Shown in pieces: positions 37,977 to 48,562 of a DNA stretch of 64,000 bases (position 1 is its first letter; each line of letters opens with the position of its first letter). Origin of the DNA: an uncultured beta proteobacterium (lineage in GTDB: Bacteria > Pseudomonadota > Gammaproteobacteria > Burkholderiales > Burkholderiaceae_C); NCBI GenBank assembly GCA_903960915.1, contig CAJCCO010000109.1, positions 1-64,000 on the forward strand, read 5' to 3'. The position numbers were made by a program, and so were the translations under genes. The notes beneath the pieces are model-generated. The model saw only the letters and a program-made list of their open reading frames with translations, did not search any database and was not told where the DNA came from.

Positions 37977-39401
37977 ATGAAAAGTTACCTCAACCTCATC
38001 AACAACCAATGGGTCGCCAGTGACACGGGCGCCAGCTTCTCGGTGGACAACCCGGCCACGCAAGCAGTCATTGGCCAGGTTAGCGCCGCCAGCACGGCTC
38101 AGGCCATGGCGGCCTGCGACGCGGCAGCAGCGGCGCAAAAAGGCTGGCGCAAACTCAGCAGCGTAGAACGTGGCCAGTACCTGCACAAACTGGCCGTCGC
38201 CCTGGACGCGCGCAAAGAGGCGATTGGCCAGGCGCTGGCACTGGAATCTGGCAAGAGCCTGGAAGACGCCACCTTCGAGGCGGTCTACGCCGCTGAGGTG
38301 ACGCGCTACCACGCCGAATGGGCGCGCCGGATTGAAGGCGAGATCATCCCCAGCGACTCGCCCAACGAAAACCTGATGCTGCACCGCGAACCAATGGGCG
38401 TGGTGGCCTGCCTGATTCCGTTCAACTACCCCGTCTACACCTTGCTGCGCAAGATTGCGCCCGCGCTGATCACCGGCAACACCGTGGTGGTGCGCCCCAG
38501 CAACAACACGCCCTGCTCCGCCTTCGAGAGTGCGCAGGCCGTGCTCGACGCTGGACTGCCCGCCGGCGTGGTGAACATTTTGACCATGGGCCATGCCGAA
38601 GCGCAGGCCATGTGCACGCACCCCAAGGTGGCCATGATCACGCTCACCGGTGGCTTGAGCGCAGGCCGGCGCGTGCTGGACTACGCCAAAACCAACATCG
38701 CCAAATCGTCGCTGGAGCTCGGCGGCAAAACGCCCGCCATTGTGGCCGCCGATGCCGATCTGGAAAAAGCCGCCAGCGACATCGTGCGCTCCAAAACCAC
38801 CAACTGCGGCCAACTGTGCACGGCCGTGGAGCGGGTGTATGTGCAGCACAGCGTGCACGACGCACTGGTGGCCAAGCTGCAGGAAAAACTGGCGGCCCGC
38901 ACCTTTGGCGACCGCGCGCAACACCCCGATCGCATGGGACCACTGATCAGCGCCGAGGCGCGCCAGGGCATTCATGCCATGGTGGAACAAGCTATGGCAG
39001 AGGGCGCGCAGCTTTTGTGTGGCGGCGTCATGCCCGATGGCCCGGGTTATTTTTACCCGCCCACCTTGCTGACCCAGGTGCGCCAGGACATGGCCATCGT
39101 GCAAGAAGAAGTGTTTGGCCCGGTGCTGTGCGTGCTGCCCTACACCGACATTGAGCATGCGTTGGCGCTGGCCAACGACCACCAGTTTGGCCTGGCCTCG
39201 GTGCTTTACACCGAGGACTACCGCAGCGTGATGAAAGCCAGCAACGAGATTGAAGCCGGTGAGCTCTACATCAACCGCACCCCGGCCGACCCCTACCAGG
39301 GTTACCACGCGGGCTGGAAACGCTCAGGGCTGGGCGGCGACGACGGCAAGCACGGCATGCTGGAATTTACCCAGACCCGGCTGGTCATCATGAATTATTG
39401 A
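37977..39401 (+). CDS. Aldehyde dehydrogenase (AldA-like)
   Basis: 'IEGEIIPSDSPNENLMLHREPMGVVACLIPFNYPVYTLLRKIAPALITGNTVVVRPSNNTP', 'LELGGKTPAIV', 'NCGQLCTAVERV', 'QEEVFGPVL'. Confidence 0.93.
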   Translation: MKSYLNLINNQWVASDTGASFSVDNPATQAVIGQVSAASTAQAMAACDAAAAAQKGWRKLSSVERGQYLHKLAVALDARKEAIGQALALESGKSLEDATFEAVYAAEVTRYHAEWARRIEGEIIPSDSPNENLMLHREPMGVVACLIPFNYPVYTLLRKIAPALITGNTVVVRPSNNTPCSAFESAQAVLDAGLPAGVVNILTMGHAEAQAMCTHPKVAMITLTGGLSAGRRVLDYAKTNIAKSSLELGGKTPAIVAADADLEKAASDIVRSKTTNCGQLCTAVERVYVQHSVHDALVAKLQEKLAARTFGDRAQHPDRMGPLISAEARQGIHAMVEQAMAEGAQLLCGGVMPDGPGYFYPPTLLTQVRQDMAIVQEEVFGPVLCVLPYTDIEHALALANDHQFGLASVLYTEDYRSVMKASNEIEAGELYINRTPADPYQGYHAGWKRSGLGGDDGKHGMLEFTQTRLVIMNY

Positions 39402-39423
39402 GTGCGGGGCAAGAGAAGCGCCC

Positions 39424-40347
39424 TCAGGCCTCAGTTGACGGGCCCATTTCACGCAACAGCCAGCCTTTGAACGCCAACGCGGCGGCGTTGATGCGCGTGC
39501 CCTCAGGCGCAATCAGAAAGTAAGCTTCTTTCATGGGCAGCGCAAAGGGCAAGGGGCGCACCAAGCGGCCCGAGGCGATCAAATCTTGCGCCACCGTGTC
39601 GTGCGCCAAGGCCACCCCCAAACCGTTTTGCGCCCACGCCAGGCTGACCGCCCAGGTGCTGGCACGGTGAATCATGGGCACCGGGCGCTGAGGCTTGTCC
39701 GGCACGGCCTCCAGCCAGCTGTCCCAGCTTTGCAGCGTACCGGGCAAGTCAAACAGACGCTGTTGCAGCAAGTCGTCCACGCTGTGAATACGTGCTGCCA
39801 CCTCGGGCGAACAGACGGGGAATATGTGGTCGTGCGTGAGGCGCTTGCCGACGCGGCTTTCCCATTTGCCCTGCCCAAACACAATCTCCACGGCGGCTGA
39901 GGCGCTGGGTTTTTCTTCGGCCCAGATGGAGGTCTCGACGTTGAGCTGCACCCAGGGAAATTCGTCCATGAAACGGCCCAGCCGGGGCGAGAGCCAAAAC
40001 AGCGCGAACGACAGGTTGACGTGCAGCTCCAGCACATCGGGGTCATTGCGGCCGGTGAGCACGCTGGTGCCCTCCTCCAGCATGGCAAACGCGGCCTGCA
40101 CGGTGGGCAAATAGCCCCGTCCTTCGTCGGTGAGCTCCAGCCCGCGCACGCGCCGCACAAACAACAAACGCCCGAGCGCGCTCTCCAGACTTTTAATCTG
40201 CTGGCTGACGGCCGACTGGGTCATGTTGAGTTCCTGCGCCGCCGCCGTGAAACTCAGGGCACGGGCCGAGGCTTCAAAGGCGCGCAGCCAGTTCAAGGGG
40301 GGAAGTCGGGCCATGGCGGATTTGCGCGTGGGGGGTGAGGCGGTCAT
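39424..40347 (-). CDS. LysR-family transcriptional regulator (GcvA-like)
   Basis: 'LPPLNWLRAFEASARALSFTAAAQELNMTQSAVSQQIKSLESALGRLLFVRR'; start may be internal at about 40314. Confidence 0.93.
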   Translation of the reverse strand: MTASPPTRKSAMARLPPLNWLRAFEASARALSFTAAAQELNMTQSAVSQQIKSLESALGRLLFVRRVRGLELTDEGRGYLPTVQAAFAMLEEGTSVLTGRNDPDVLELHVNLSFALFWLSPRLGRFMDEFPWVQLNVETSIWAEEKPSASAAVEIVFGQGKWESRVGKRLTHDHIFPVCSPEVAARIHSVDDLLQQRLFDLPGTLQSWDSWLEAVPDKPQRPVPMIHRASTWAVSLAWAQNGLGVALAHDTVAQDLIASGRLVRPLPFALPMKEAYFLIAPEGTRINAAALAFKGWLLREMGPSTEA

Positions 40348-40374
40348 GCGGTCAGACAGTCATGCGGTCATGCA

Positions 40375-41451
40375 TTAAAGCGCAAGTGGCGGGAAGACGT
40401 GGGCCATACCCTGCACGCGCACCCGCACCTTGGCGCCAGGTGCGGGGGCTTGCAAACCGGCGGTGTGGATGTGAATGGGCTTGTCTTGGGGGTGCTCATT
40501 CAGGCTGACCAGCAGGTCGCAGGTGGGGCCAAAAAAATCCACCTCCTGCACCACGCCCAGGCAAGCCAGATCATCCAGCGCGGGTGCGGGGTTTGTGTCA
40601 TCTAGCACCTCCAGATGCAACTGCTCGGGGCGCAGCATGACAGTGGCCATGCCGCTGCGCTGGGCGTCGTCCACGGCAATTCGGCCCAAGGGGCACTGGC
40701 ACCAACCTTGGGACACGGGCGCCTGCATCACCAGCGCCTCACCCAAAAATTCGGCGGTCAGCGGGTCTGCCGGGCGCAAGTACACGTCTCTGGGCGCACC
40801 GGTTTGCACCAGTTGGCCGTTTCGCATGATGGCGACCTGGTCTGCAAAAGACAGGGCCTCGCCTTGGTCGTGGGTGACCAGAATGGTGGTGATGCCGGCC
40901 TTGTCGAGCAACTGGGCCACCGCTTTGCGGGTGGCCGCGCGCAGGCCAGTGTCGAGGGCCGAGAACGGCTCGTCCATCAGCATCAGCTTGGGGCGTTGCG
41001 CCAGGGCGCGGGCCAGCGCCACGCGTTGTTGCTGTCCACCGGAGAGTTCATGCGGGCGGCGTTGGAGCATGGCACGGTCCAGCGCCACCATGTCCATCAA
41101 TTCTTCTATGCGGTGCTTGCGCTGCGCGTCATGGCGGGGCAAGCCAAATCCCACGTTGTCGGCAATGCTCAAGTGGGGAAACAACGCGCCTTCCTGGGGC
41201 ACATAACCAATACCGCGCCGATGGGCTGGCACCAGGGTGGTGGCGTCGGCCAGCAGTTCACCGTCAAGCACCAGCTGGCCGGCATCTGGCGCTTCAAAGC
41301 CCGCAAGAATTCTGAGCAAGGTGGTTTTGCCAGAGCCCGAAGGGCCCACGATGGCGGTGTGGCTGCCTTTTTCAACCGCCAGCGAAACGCCGCTCAGCGC
41401 TTGCACCGAGCCATAGGATTTGCGCACTGCGCTTATGTGTAGAAAGGTCAT
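40375..41451 (-). CDS. ABC transporter ATP-binding protein, FbpC-like
   Basis: '[58 protein letters not shown]', '[32 protein letters not shown]'; upstream part of the listed ORF is out-of-gene extension. Confidence 0.94.
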   Translation of the reverse strand: MTFLHISAVRKSYGSVQALSGVSLAVEKGSHTAIVGPSGSGKTTLLRILAGFEAPDAGQLVLDGELLADATTLVPAHRRGIGYVPQEGALFPHLSIADNVGFGLPRHDAQRKHRIEELMDMVALDRAMLQRRPHELSGGQQQRVALARALAQRPKLMLMDEPFSALDTGLRAATRKAVAQLLDKAGITTILVTHDQGEALSFADQVAIMRNGQLVQTGAPRDVYLRPADPLTAEFLGEALVMQAPVSQGWCQCPLGRIAVDDAQRSGMATVMLRPEQLHLEVLDDTNPAPALDDLACLGVVQEVDFFGPTCDLLVSLNEHPQDKPIHIHTAGLQAPAPGAKVRVRVQGMAHVFPPLAL

Positions 41452-42992
41452 CGGCCTGCCAAGCGTTGGGATTGGGTGTGAAGAAGCCAGGTCAGCGGCA
41501 GCGACAGCAGCACCATCAGCACCGCGTGGGGGGCCGCCGCGGCGTAGTCGATCTCGCTGCTGTGGGCCCAGAAAGCGGTGGCCAGTGTTTGCGTGCCATT
41601 GGGCGCCAGCAACAAGGTGGCGGTCAGTTCGTTGGTGATGGCCAGGAACACCATGGCCATGCCGCTGGCCACACCAGGCGCTGCCAGGCGCAGGGTGATG
41701 TGCCAGAGGGCTTGCGCAGGGGTGCGGCCCAGGCTGCGGGCAGCCTGCTCCAGTTCCAGCGGTGCCTGCGCAATGCCGGCACGCAGGTTGATCATGGCGC
41801 GTGGCAAGAACATCAGCACGTAGGCCAGCAGCACACTGAACACGGTTTGGTACAGCGGCAACGCCACCCGCACGGTGAGGGTCACCAGGGCTAAGGCAAT
41901 GACGATACCGGGCAAGGAGCCCGTCAGGTAATTGCTGCTTTCCAGCCAGCGCTGCAAACGTCCCGGCGCACGGATGGACAGCCAGGCCATGGGCACGGCC
42001 ACCAGCGTGGTGAGTACAGCCCCCGCTGCGGCCAGCCCCAGGGTTTGCGTCAGCGCGGCGGACAGCTCGTTCCAGCGCCAAACCTCTGCCCCACCCGCGA
42101 TCAACCAGCGCGTCAGCGTTGCCAAGGGCACACCCAAAGACAAAGCGGCGGTGAGCGTGGGCAGCAGCAAGACCAGCCAGGTCCAGGTGCCCAAGCGCTG
42201 CCGCTGGGGCAGGCGCGCCGAGCTGCTACCGACCCGGGCATAGCGCTCATGGCCACGCGTGCCGCCTTCGAGCCCCAGCAACACCAAGCAGCACAGCACC
42301 AGCACGCCGGCCAGCATATTGGCCGCCGGGCCGTTGTAGGTGGACTGGTACTGGTCGACGATGGCGGTGGTGAAGGTGTCAAAGCGAATCATCACAAACA
42401 GGCCGTACTCGGCCAACAGATGCAAGCCCACCAACAGGGCGCCGCCCCAGATAGCCAGCTTGAGCTGGGGCAGAACCACCCGCACATACACCGCCCAGGC
42501 GCCCCAACCGAGCGAGGCTGCGGTGTCTTCCAGGGCCGGGTCAAGTCGGCGCATGGCGGCGGCTATGGGCAAGTACAAAAAGGGGAAATAGGCCAGCACC
42601 GACACCAACACAGCGCCACCCAGCCCGTGCAGCCCAGGTACCACAGAGATCCAAGCGTAGCTGTGCACAAAGGCCGGCACGGCCAGGGGGGCTGCGGCCA
42701 GCCAAGCCCAGGTGCGCGCCCCGGGCAGGTCACTGCGTTCGGTCAACCAAGCCAGGGCCAGGGCCAGCACGGTGGCCAGCGGCACGGTGACGCCTACCAG
42801 CCAGAAGGTGTTGATCAGCAGTTCGGCCACACGCGGCCGAAACACCAGCGTCAGCACGGTTTGCCAGCCGGACTGCACCGCGACCCACAGCACAAAACCG
42901 AGCGGCAGCAGCGCCAGTACCGACACCGCCAGCGCAGCCGCAGCCATCCAGGGCATGCGGGTGAAGGCAGGTAAGCCGGAATTCATGGGCAA
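41448..42992 (-). CDS. Iron(III)-type ABC transporter permease, FbpB-like
   Basis: Two permease domains; '[34 protein letters not shown]', '[32 protein letters not shown]'. Confidence 0.94.
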   Translation of the reverse strand: MPMNSGLPAFTRMPWMAAAALAVSVLALLPLGFVLWVAVQSGWQTVLTLVFRPRVAELLINTFWLVGVTVPLATVLALALAWLTERSDLPGARTWAWLAAAPLAVPAFVHSYAWISVVPGLHGLGGAVLVSVLAYFPFLYLPIAAAMRRLDPALEDTAASLGWGAWAVYVRVVLPQLKLAIWGGALLVGLHLLAEYGLFVMIRFDTFTTAIVDQYQSTYNGPAANMLAGVLVLCCLVLLGLEGGTRGHERYARVGSSSARLPQRQRLGTWTWLVLLLPTLTAALSLGVPLATLTRWLIAGGAEVWRWNELSAALTQTLGLAAAGAVLTTLVAVPMAWLSIRAPGRLQRWLESSNYLTGSLPGIVIALALVTLTVRVALPLYQTVFSVLLAYVLMFLPRAMINLRAGIAQAPLELEQAARSLGRTPAQALWHITLRLAAPGVASGMAMVFLAITNELTATLLLAPNGTQTLATAFWAHSSEIDYAAAAPHAVLMVLLSLPLTWLLHTQSQRLAGR

Positions 42993-43037
42993 GGCTATCA
43001 GGGCAAGTGAGGAAAGCGTTTGGGGTGCAGGCCGGGG

Positions 43038-44072
43038 TCAGAACAAGCCGGCTTGGGTCATCAGGTCAGACACCTTTTTACTGTTGAGCTTGGACGGCTC
43101 CACCTTGGGCGATTGCAACTCGGCCAAAGGCACCAGTTGGGGGTGGGAGGCAGCGCCTGTGCCCACGGCATATTCGAAGGAGTCGCCCGTGCGCAAAATA
43201 CCCTGCCCGCCCTTGCCAGTGACCCATTTCACAAAGGCCTGTGCCTGCGCCTGGCGTTTGCTGGAGGCCAGCACGCCGCCGCCAGAAATGCTGACGAAAG
43301 CGCCTGGGTCTTCATTTTTAAAGTAATGCACCCCCAGGTTGTTGCTGTTCTCGCCGGTCTTGGCCTGGTCGGCCACGCGGTAGTAGTGGTAGATGACAGC
43401 GGCGTCCACTTGTCCGGCGTTCACCGCTTTCATGGCCACACCATTGCCTTTGAAAGTGACAGCGTTTTCCTTCATGGCCTTGAGCCAGGCCAGGGTGCTG
43501 GCCTCGCCTTTGAGTTCCAGTAGCGCGCTGACGATGGCCTGGAAGTCTGCGCCCGCTGGCGATGCAGCCCAGCGGCCTTTCCATTCGGGCTTGGCCAGGT
43601 CCAGCAACGATTTGGGCAATTGCGCCGGCGACAGGCTGCGTTTGTTGTAGACAAACACCGTGCTGCGCGCGGCAATGCCGGTCCATCGGCCATGGGCTGG
43701 GCGGTAGTTGGCGACTGTTTGCGCCAGCGTGTCGCCGGCCAACGGCGCCAACAGGCCACGCGAATCAACCAGCGCGATGGCGGGTGAGTTTTCGGTCAGA
43801 AATACGTCGGCCGGAGACGCCGCCCCTTCCTGCACGATCTGGTTACCCAGCTCGGTATCACTGCCATTGCGCAGGGTAACCTTGATACCGGTCTCGGCGG
43901 TAAATGCTTGTGCCCAGGCCTGGGTCAGGCTGACGTGCTGCGCGTTGTAAACCAGAATACCTTCCGGGTTGGCCCCGGTTTGGGCCGCAGACAAAGTGGC
44001 GCTGGCCAGTAAACCGAAAGCCAGTGCCCCGCCGCTGAGGCGACGCACCATCGAAAAAACTGCTTTTCTCAT
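43038..44072 (-). CDS. Iron(III) ABC transporter substrate-binding protein, FbpA-like
   Basis: Signal peptide; 'GILVYNAQHVSLTQAWAQAFTAETGIKVTLRNGSDTELGNQIVQEGAASPADVFLTENSPAIALVDSRGLLAPL'. Confidence 0.94.
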   Translation of the reverse strand: MRKAVFSMVRRLSGGALAFGLLASATLSAAQTGANPEGILVYNAQHVSLTQAWAQAFTAETGIKVTLRNGSDTELGNQIVQEGAASPADVFLTENSPAIALVDSRGLLAPLAGDTLAQTVANYRPAHGRWTGIAARSTVFVYNKRSLSPAQLPKSLLDLAKPEWKGRWAASPAGADFQAIVSALLELKGEASTLAWLKAMKENAVTFKGNGVAMKAVNAGQVDAAVIYHYYRVADQAKTGENSNNLGVHYFKNEDPGAFVSISGGGVLASSKRQAQAQAFVKWVTGKGGQGILRTGDSFEYAVGTGAASHPQLVPLAELQSPKVEPSKLNSKKVSDLMTQAGLF

Positions 44073-44133
44073 TGAATAAACTCACAAGGATGAACGGACA
44101 CCAACGTCCGAATTAACATACCTTCATTCTAAA

Positions 44134-44148
44134 TGAGAACAGTTACTA
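44134..44148. promoter_or_regulatory. Candidate Fur-box-like site upstream of the FbpA-like gene
   Basis: tgagaac-a-gttacta, a partial match to the 7-1-7 TGATAAT-N-ATTATCA pattern, about 60 nt upstream of the start codon. Confidence 0.45.
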
Positions 44149-44202
44149 TTTGCATCAAAGGCAGAAAAAAACCGCCCAACGCGCGCCCCGCGCGCGCTGA
44201 AA

Positions 44203-45645
44203 TTACAAAATTTTGAAGGCCGATTTCATCAAGCGACGCACCAGGACGGGTACTTTGCCGGCAGAAAACAGCGTTGCCACCAAGGAAATTTGCGTGCGAA
44301 CCACGGCCCGCTCATGGCTGAACGCCATAAAGCCGTAATGCCCGTGCGCGTTGCCAATGCCTGAGTTGTTGATGCCGCCAAACGGCAGGTTGCCGTGCAA
44401 AAACTGCATCAGCGCATGGTTGACGCAGGCGCCGCCGGACACGGTGTTCATCAGCACACGGTCAATGTTGGCGTTGTCGCGGCTATAGATATAGAGCGAA
44501 AGCGGCTTGGGACCGGCATTGATGCTGGCCACCACCGCGTTGATGTCGGTGTAGCCAATAACTGGCAACAGCGGGCCAAACACCTCTTCATGCATGATGC
44601 GCGCGTTGCCTGGAATTTGGTCAAGCAAAGTGGGCTGCACAAAACAATCGGCGGTCACCGCCTCGCCCCCGGTGAGGGTACGAGCGCCCAGCGCTTTGGC
44701 ATCATCGAGCAAAGCTTTCACGCGGGAGGTATGACGCGCATTGACGATGTGCGCCAGGTGCGGGCTGTTTTGCTGCTCAGCCAGGCTGGCGCCATAGGCC
44801 CGAGTCAACTCTGCGCGGCACAGGGTGACCCACTGCTCCTTGACACTTTCGTGGACAAACACGTGGTCTGGCGCGATGCAGGTTTGCCCGGAGTTGGCAA
44901 ACTTGGCCCACATGATGTTGGTGGCGGCCAGCTTCAGGTTGGCGGAGGCGTCGATGATGGTAGGACTTTTGCCCCCCAGCTCAAGCGTCACGCTGCTGAG
45001 GTTTTTGGCCGCAGCGGTCATGACATGGCGGCCAATAGCCGGGCTGCCAGTGAAGAAGATGTGGTCAAACGGCAGTTCCAGCAAGGCTTGCGCCACATCC
45101 GCCTCCCCTTCAAAAATGGCCACTTCGTCTTCGCTGAAAATTTCCTGCACCAGCTTGACCATCAAGGCCGACAAATGGGGCGTCAACTCGGACGGTTTGA
45201 GAATGGCGGTGTTGCCCGCCGCAATGGCCGACACCAGCGGCCCCAACGTGAGGTTGACCGGGTAATTGAACGGCCCCACGATCAGGCAGCGCCCACGGGG
45301 CACATATTGCACATGGCTGCGGGTTCCACCGGTCAAAAGCGTGGGCCAGACACGCTTGGGTTTCATCCATTTCTTGAGGTGGCGAATGGCGTCGTTGGCC
45401 TCCACACACACCGGCAAAATCTCGGCCAGATCAACCTCGCCCTGGGGCTTTTTGAAGTCTGCGTAGGCGGCGCGGTACCAGTCCTCGGTATGTGCAATCA
45501 CCGCGTCGCGCAAGCGGCGAATCTTGGCAATACGCTCCAGCGCCGTAGAACTGCGCAAGCGCAGAGCCGTCGCTTCCTGACGCGCAAACACGTCTTGCAT
45601 GCGGGTCTTGCTCACAACAGATTGGGGCGTATCAAGGTTCATCAC
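44203..45645 (-). CDS. Aldehyde dehydrogenase (coniferyl-aldehyde-dehydrogenase-like)
   Basis: 'GPFNYPVNLTLGPLVSAIAAGNTAILKPSELTPHLSALM', 'LELGGKSPTIID', 'NSGQTCIAPDHV', 'HEEVFGPLLPV'. Confidence 0.92.
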   Translation of the reverse strand: MMNLDTPQSVVSKTRMQDVFARQEATALRLRSSTALERIAKIRRLRDAVIAHTEDWYRAAYADFKKPQGEVDLAEILPVCVEANDAIRHLKKWMKPKRVWPTLLTGGTRSHVQYVPRGRCLIVGPFNYPVNLTLGPLVSAIAAGNTAILKPSELTPHLSALMVKLVQEIFSEDEVAIFEGEADVAQALLELPFDHIFFTGSPAIGRHVMTAAAKNLSSVTLELGGKSPTIIDASANLKLAATNIMWAKFANSGQTCIAPDHVFVHESVKEQWVTLCRAELTRAYGASLAEQQNSPHLAHIVNARHTSRVKALLDDAKALGARTLTGGEAVTADCFVQPTLLDQIPGNARIMHEEVFGPLLPVIGYTDINAVVASINAGPKPLSLYIYSRDNANIDRVLMNTVSGGACVNHALMQFLHGNLPFGGINNSGIGNAHGHYGFMAFSHERAVVRTQISLVATLFSAGKVPVLVRRLMKSAFKIL

Positions 45646-45856
45646 TCGGCCTTTAAATAGTTAACTGGCGGGTTGGGTAAAGCTGGAGCGATTACAGCAC
45701 TTTCTGGATGCGGCCTGCATTGGGGAAGCTCCTACTGAACACAGAGCTATGCATCAGCACCAGTTGTCCAGATGCAAAGCCAGGGGAATGATTAATTCAA
45801 AGGTGCAACGGGAATTAAGAAACTTTCAGCCATTTGCTTAGATGCAAGGAATTTTT

Positions 45857-46789
45857 TCATCGAAAACGCGTATCCCCGTTCAATATATCTTCGTATAAAG
45901 CCACATAATTTTCTGCACATTTTTTTGACGAAAATTTGCTGACTGCATACTCTCTGCAGTCCATTGGCGAACAAGACAAGGCGTGCTCCAATGCTTGTTC
46001 GAACTCGTCATCCTTCTCAAACAACGCCCCTACAACATCTGTAATTAACTCCGGGACGGAACCTCTTGGCGTTGCAATGACAGGCGTTCCGGACATGAGT
46101 GCCTCAATCATGACGAGACCAAAGGGCTCATCCCAGTCAATGGGGAAAACTAACGCCTTGGCATCTGCAAAACAGTTCGCTTTTTCAACGCCACCTATTT
46201 CACCCATAAATCGTATGTCGCGGTTAAGACTATCCATGAAGCCGCCGACCTTCAACAAGTCGAGACGATTACCACCTGCAAAGACCATTTTTTGACGAAA
46301 CTTCTTCGCAAGTTCTAAAGCGCGTCTTGCGCCCTTTACACGACGTCGTACTTTGGAAAAAAACAGCAAAAAATCATGCTTACTTTGTTTAAAAATGAAT
46401 TCTTCAGGGTCAATCCCGTTGTAGACAAACCGTCTTAGTCCATGGCGAATGGCATGGTCTGAACTAATTCCCACCGTATGCAAGGGCAACAAATGCAAAT
46501 TGTTAGTGTTGCCGTGGAGTGTGTATACCCAGGGTTTAGAGTAATGTTCCGATGGCGCCCATCCATGAAAATGAACGAAATCAGCATCTTGAGGTACAGC
46601 TAGTAATGCTTGGTGGGCATTTCTGGCAGGAAAACAAGTCACCCCTGGCAAACTGGAGCTGGGTTGGGCTACCAAACTTACCTGGTGCCCCATGCGAACT
46701 AACTCCTTGGCCAACCATTGAACAATTCGCTCAGTCCCTCCATAATTTTTGACAGGTATGCGTGCTTCACTAACAAGACAAATATGCAT
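45857..46789 (-). CDS. Group 1/GT4-type glycosyltransferase in an AT-rich islet
   Basis: 'MHICLVSEARIPVKNYGGTERIVQWLAKELVRMGHQVSLVA', 'FPIDWDEPFGLVMIEALMSGTPVIATPRGSVPELI'. Confidence 0.9.
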   Translation of the reverse strand: MHICLVSEARIPVKNYGGTERIVQWLAKELVRMGHQVSLVAQPSSSLPGVTCFPARNAHQALLAVPQDADFVHFHGWAPSEHYSKPWVYTLHGNTNNLHLLPLHTVGISSDHAIRHGLRRFVYNGIDPEEFIFKQSKHDFLLFFSKVRRRVKGARRALELAKKFRQKMVFAGGNRLDLLKVGGFMDSLNRDIRFMGEIGGVEKANCFADAKALVFPIDWDEPFGLVMIEALMSGTPVIATPRGSVPELITDVVGALFEKDDEFEQALEHALSCSPMDCREYAVSKFSSKKCAENYVALYEDILNGDTRFR

Positions 46790-47252
46790 TTTTCCCTTTA
46801 TTTTTTCCCACCAATGGGCCGACTTGAAGAAAAATTGCTCAATACTCTCTTGTCAAATTCGACATGATCAACAGCGTTTTTTTTGTTGTCAGGCTAACTA
46901 TTTACGATACCTACGAAAAATTTCTAGAGAGAAATATATTTCCTTTAAAAATTATATCCAAATAACAATTATTATAAAAATAGATAAGTTATCTGGCGAA
47001 GACTCCACCCACTCTGTAAGGATCCTGAAAAGCTTTCGCTTACAATGAAAACATGCAACGCACCCAATTCACACCACATCAGGCTATGCACTGCGCAATG
47101 GGTCTGGTCGCGGGTGCGGGTTCGCTGGCTGGTTTTTCAACCACCAAAACGACAACCATTAAAGGCTGACACAGCCCGGTTCGTCGCGCCCCTCCCGGCC
47201 AGACGAGCCGGGCAGATGAAATCCTTGTATTTCAACCATCTGAAAGGGCATC

Positions 47253-48392
47253 ATGAAAAAAATTGGCAATCTGGTCGGCTTGGTAGGCTGGCGTGGCATG
47301 GTGGGCTCGGTCCTGATTGACCGCATGCAAGCTGAAGGCGACTTCGCGCTGATAGAACCGGTGTTTTTCTCCACCTCCAACGCCGGCGGCAAAGCCCCAG
47401 CGCTGGCCAAGAACGAGACCACGCTGAAAGACGCGTTTGATATTTCGGCCCTCATCAAGTGCGACATCATCATCAGCGCCCAGGGCGGCGACTACACCAC
47501 CGAAGTGTTCCCCAAGCTGCGTGCTGCAGGCTGGGCGGGCCACTGGATTGACGCCGCCTCCACCCTGCGCATGGAAAAAGACGCGGTCATCATTCTGGAC
47601 CCCGTCAACATGCCCGTTATTCAGAACGCGCTGACCCAGGGTGGCAAAAACTGGATAGGCGGCAATTGCACGGTGAGTTGCATGCTGATGGGCGTGGGCG
47701 CTTTGTACAAGGCCGGACTGGTGGAGTGGATGAGCACCCAAACCTACCAAGCGGCCTCTGGCGGTGGCGCCCAGCATATGCGGGAACTGCTGACGCAATA
47801 CGGCACCCTGAATGCGGAAGTCAAAGCCCTGCTGGACGACCCCAAGAGCGCCATTTTGGAGATTGACCGCAAGGTGATTGCCAAGCAGCGCGCGCTGACA
47901 GCGTCTGAGATGGCCAACTTTGGCGCACCCCTGGGCGGCTCCCTGATTCCCTGGATTGACAAAGATCTAGGCAATGGCATGTCCAAAGAGGAATGGAAAG
48001 GCATGGCCGAGACCAACAAGATTTTGGGCATGGGCGAGGGTTTCAACTCCGCCGCCATCCCTGTGGATGGCTTTTGCGTTCGGGTGGGCGCCATGCGCTG
48101 CCACAGCCAGGCGCTGACCATCAAGCTGAAGAAAGATGTGCCCGTAGCCGATATTGAAGCCATGATTGCCGCTGACAACCCCTGGGTCAAAGTGGTGCCC
48201 AACACGCGTGAAGCTACCCTGCAGGACCTGACGCCCGTGGCCGTCACCGGCACCATGACCATTCCTGTGGGCCGTATCCGCAAAATGGCCATGGGGCCGG
48301 AGTATCTGGGCGCCTTCACCATTGGCGACCAATTGCTGTGGGGCGCTGCGGAGCCGCTGCGGCGCATGTTGCGGATTTTGCTGGCGGCCTGA
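47253..48392 (+). CDS. asd: Aspartate-semialdehyde dehydrogenase
   Basis: '[39 protein letters not shown]', '[44 protein letters not shown]'. Confidence 0.97.
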   Translation: MKKIGNLVGLVGWRGMVGSVLIDRMQAEGDFALIEPVFFSTSNAGGKAPALAKNETTLKDAFDISALIKCDIIISAQGGDYTTEVFPKLRAAGWAGHWIDAASTLRMEKDAVIILDPVNMPVIQNALTQGGKNWIGGNCTVSCMLMGVGALYKAGLVEWMSTQTYQAASGGGAQHMRELLTQYGTLNAEVKALLDDPKSAILEIDRKVIAKQRALTASEMANFGAPLGGSLIPWIDKDLGNGMSKEEWKGMAETNKILGMGEGFNSAAIPVDGFCVRVGAMRCHSQALTIKLKKDVPVADIEAMIAADNPWVKVVPNTREATLQDLTPVAVTGTMTIPVGRIRKMAMGPEYLGAFTIGDQLLWGAAEPLRRMLRILLAA

Positions 48393-48421
48393 TTCCCGCG
48401 CCAGTCAGAAAAATGCAAGCA

Positions 48422-48453
48422 AAAAGGCCCGGGGCTTCCAGCCTCGGGCCTTT
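48422..48453 (+). terminator. Rho-independent terminator after asd
   Basis: aaaggcccggggcttccagcctcgggccttt hairpin followed by cttatt, about 30 nt after the asd stop. Confidence 0.8.
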
Positions 48454-48562
48454 CTTATTGCGGCTTAAAATGCGCCGAACAGGCGGTTTACAGATAGTAT
48501 GGACAGCCAACTGTTCTAGCCTTGGCGCTTAGTCCAGGGTTTCATACCCGGGAGTTCACAAA

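Noticed and set aside
37959-39308. 449-aa minus-strand ORF opposite the AldA-like ALDH
   Set aside because: Antisense shadow ORF; repetitive His/Gly/Val-rich translation.
41452-42081. N-terminal extension of the FbpC ORF listed from 42081
   Set aside because: The first ~210 residues overlap the FbpB permease in another frame; the true start [12 protein letters not shown] is at 41451.
44395-45660. 421-aa + strand ORF opposite the aldehyde dehydrogenase
   Set aside because: Antisense shadow of a well-supported ALDH.
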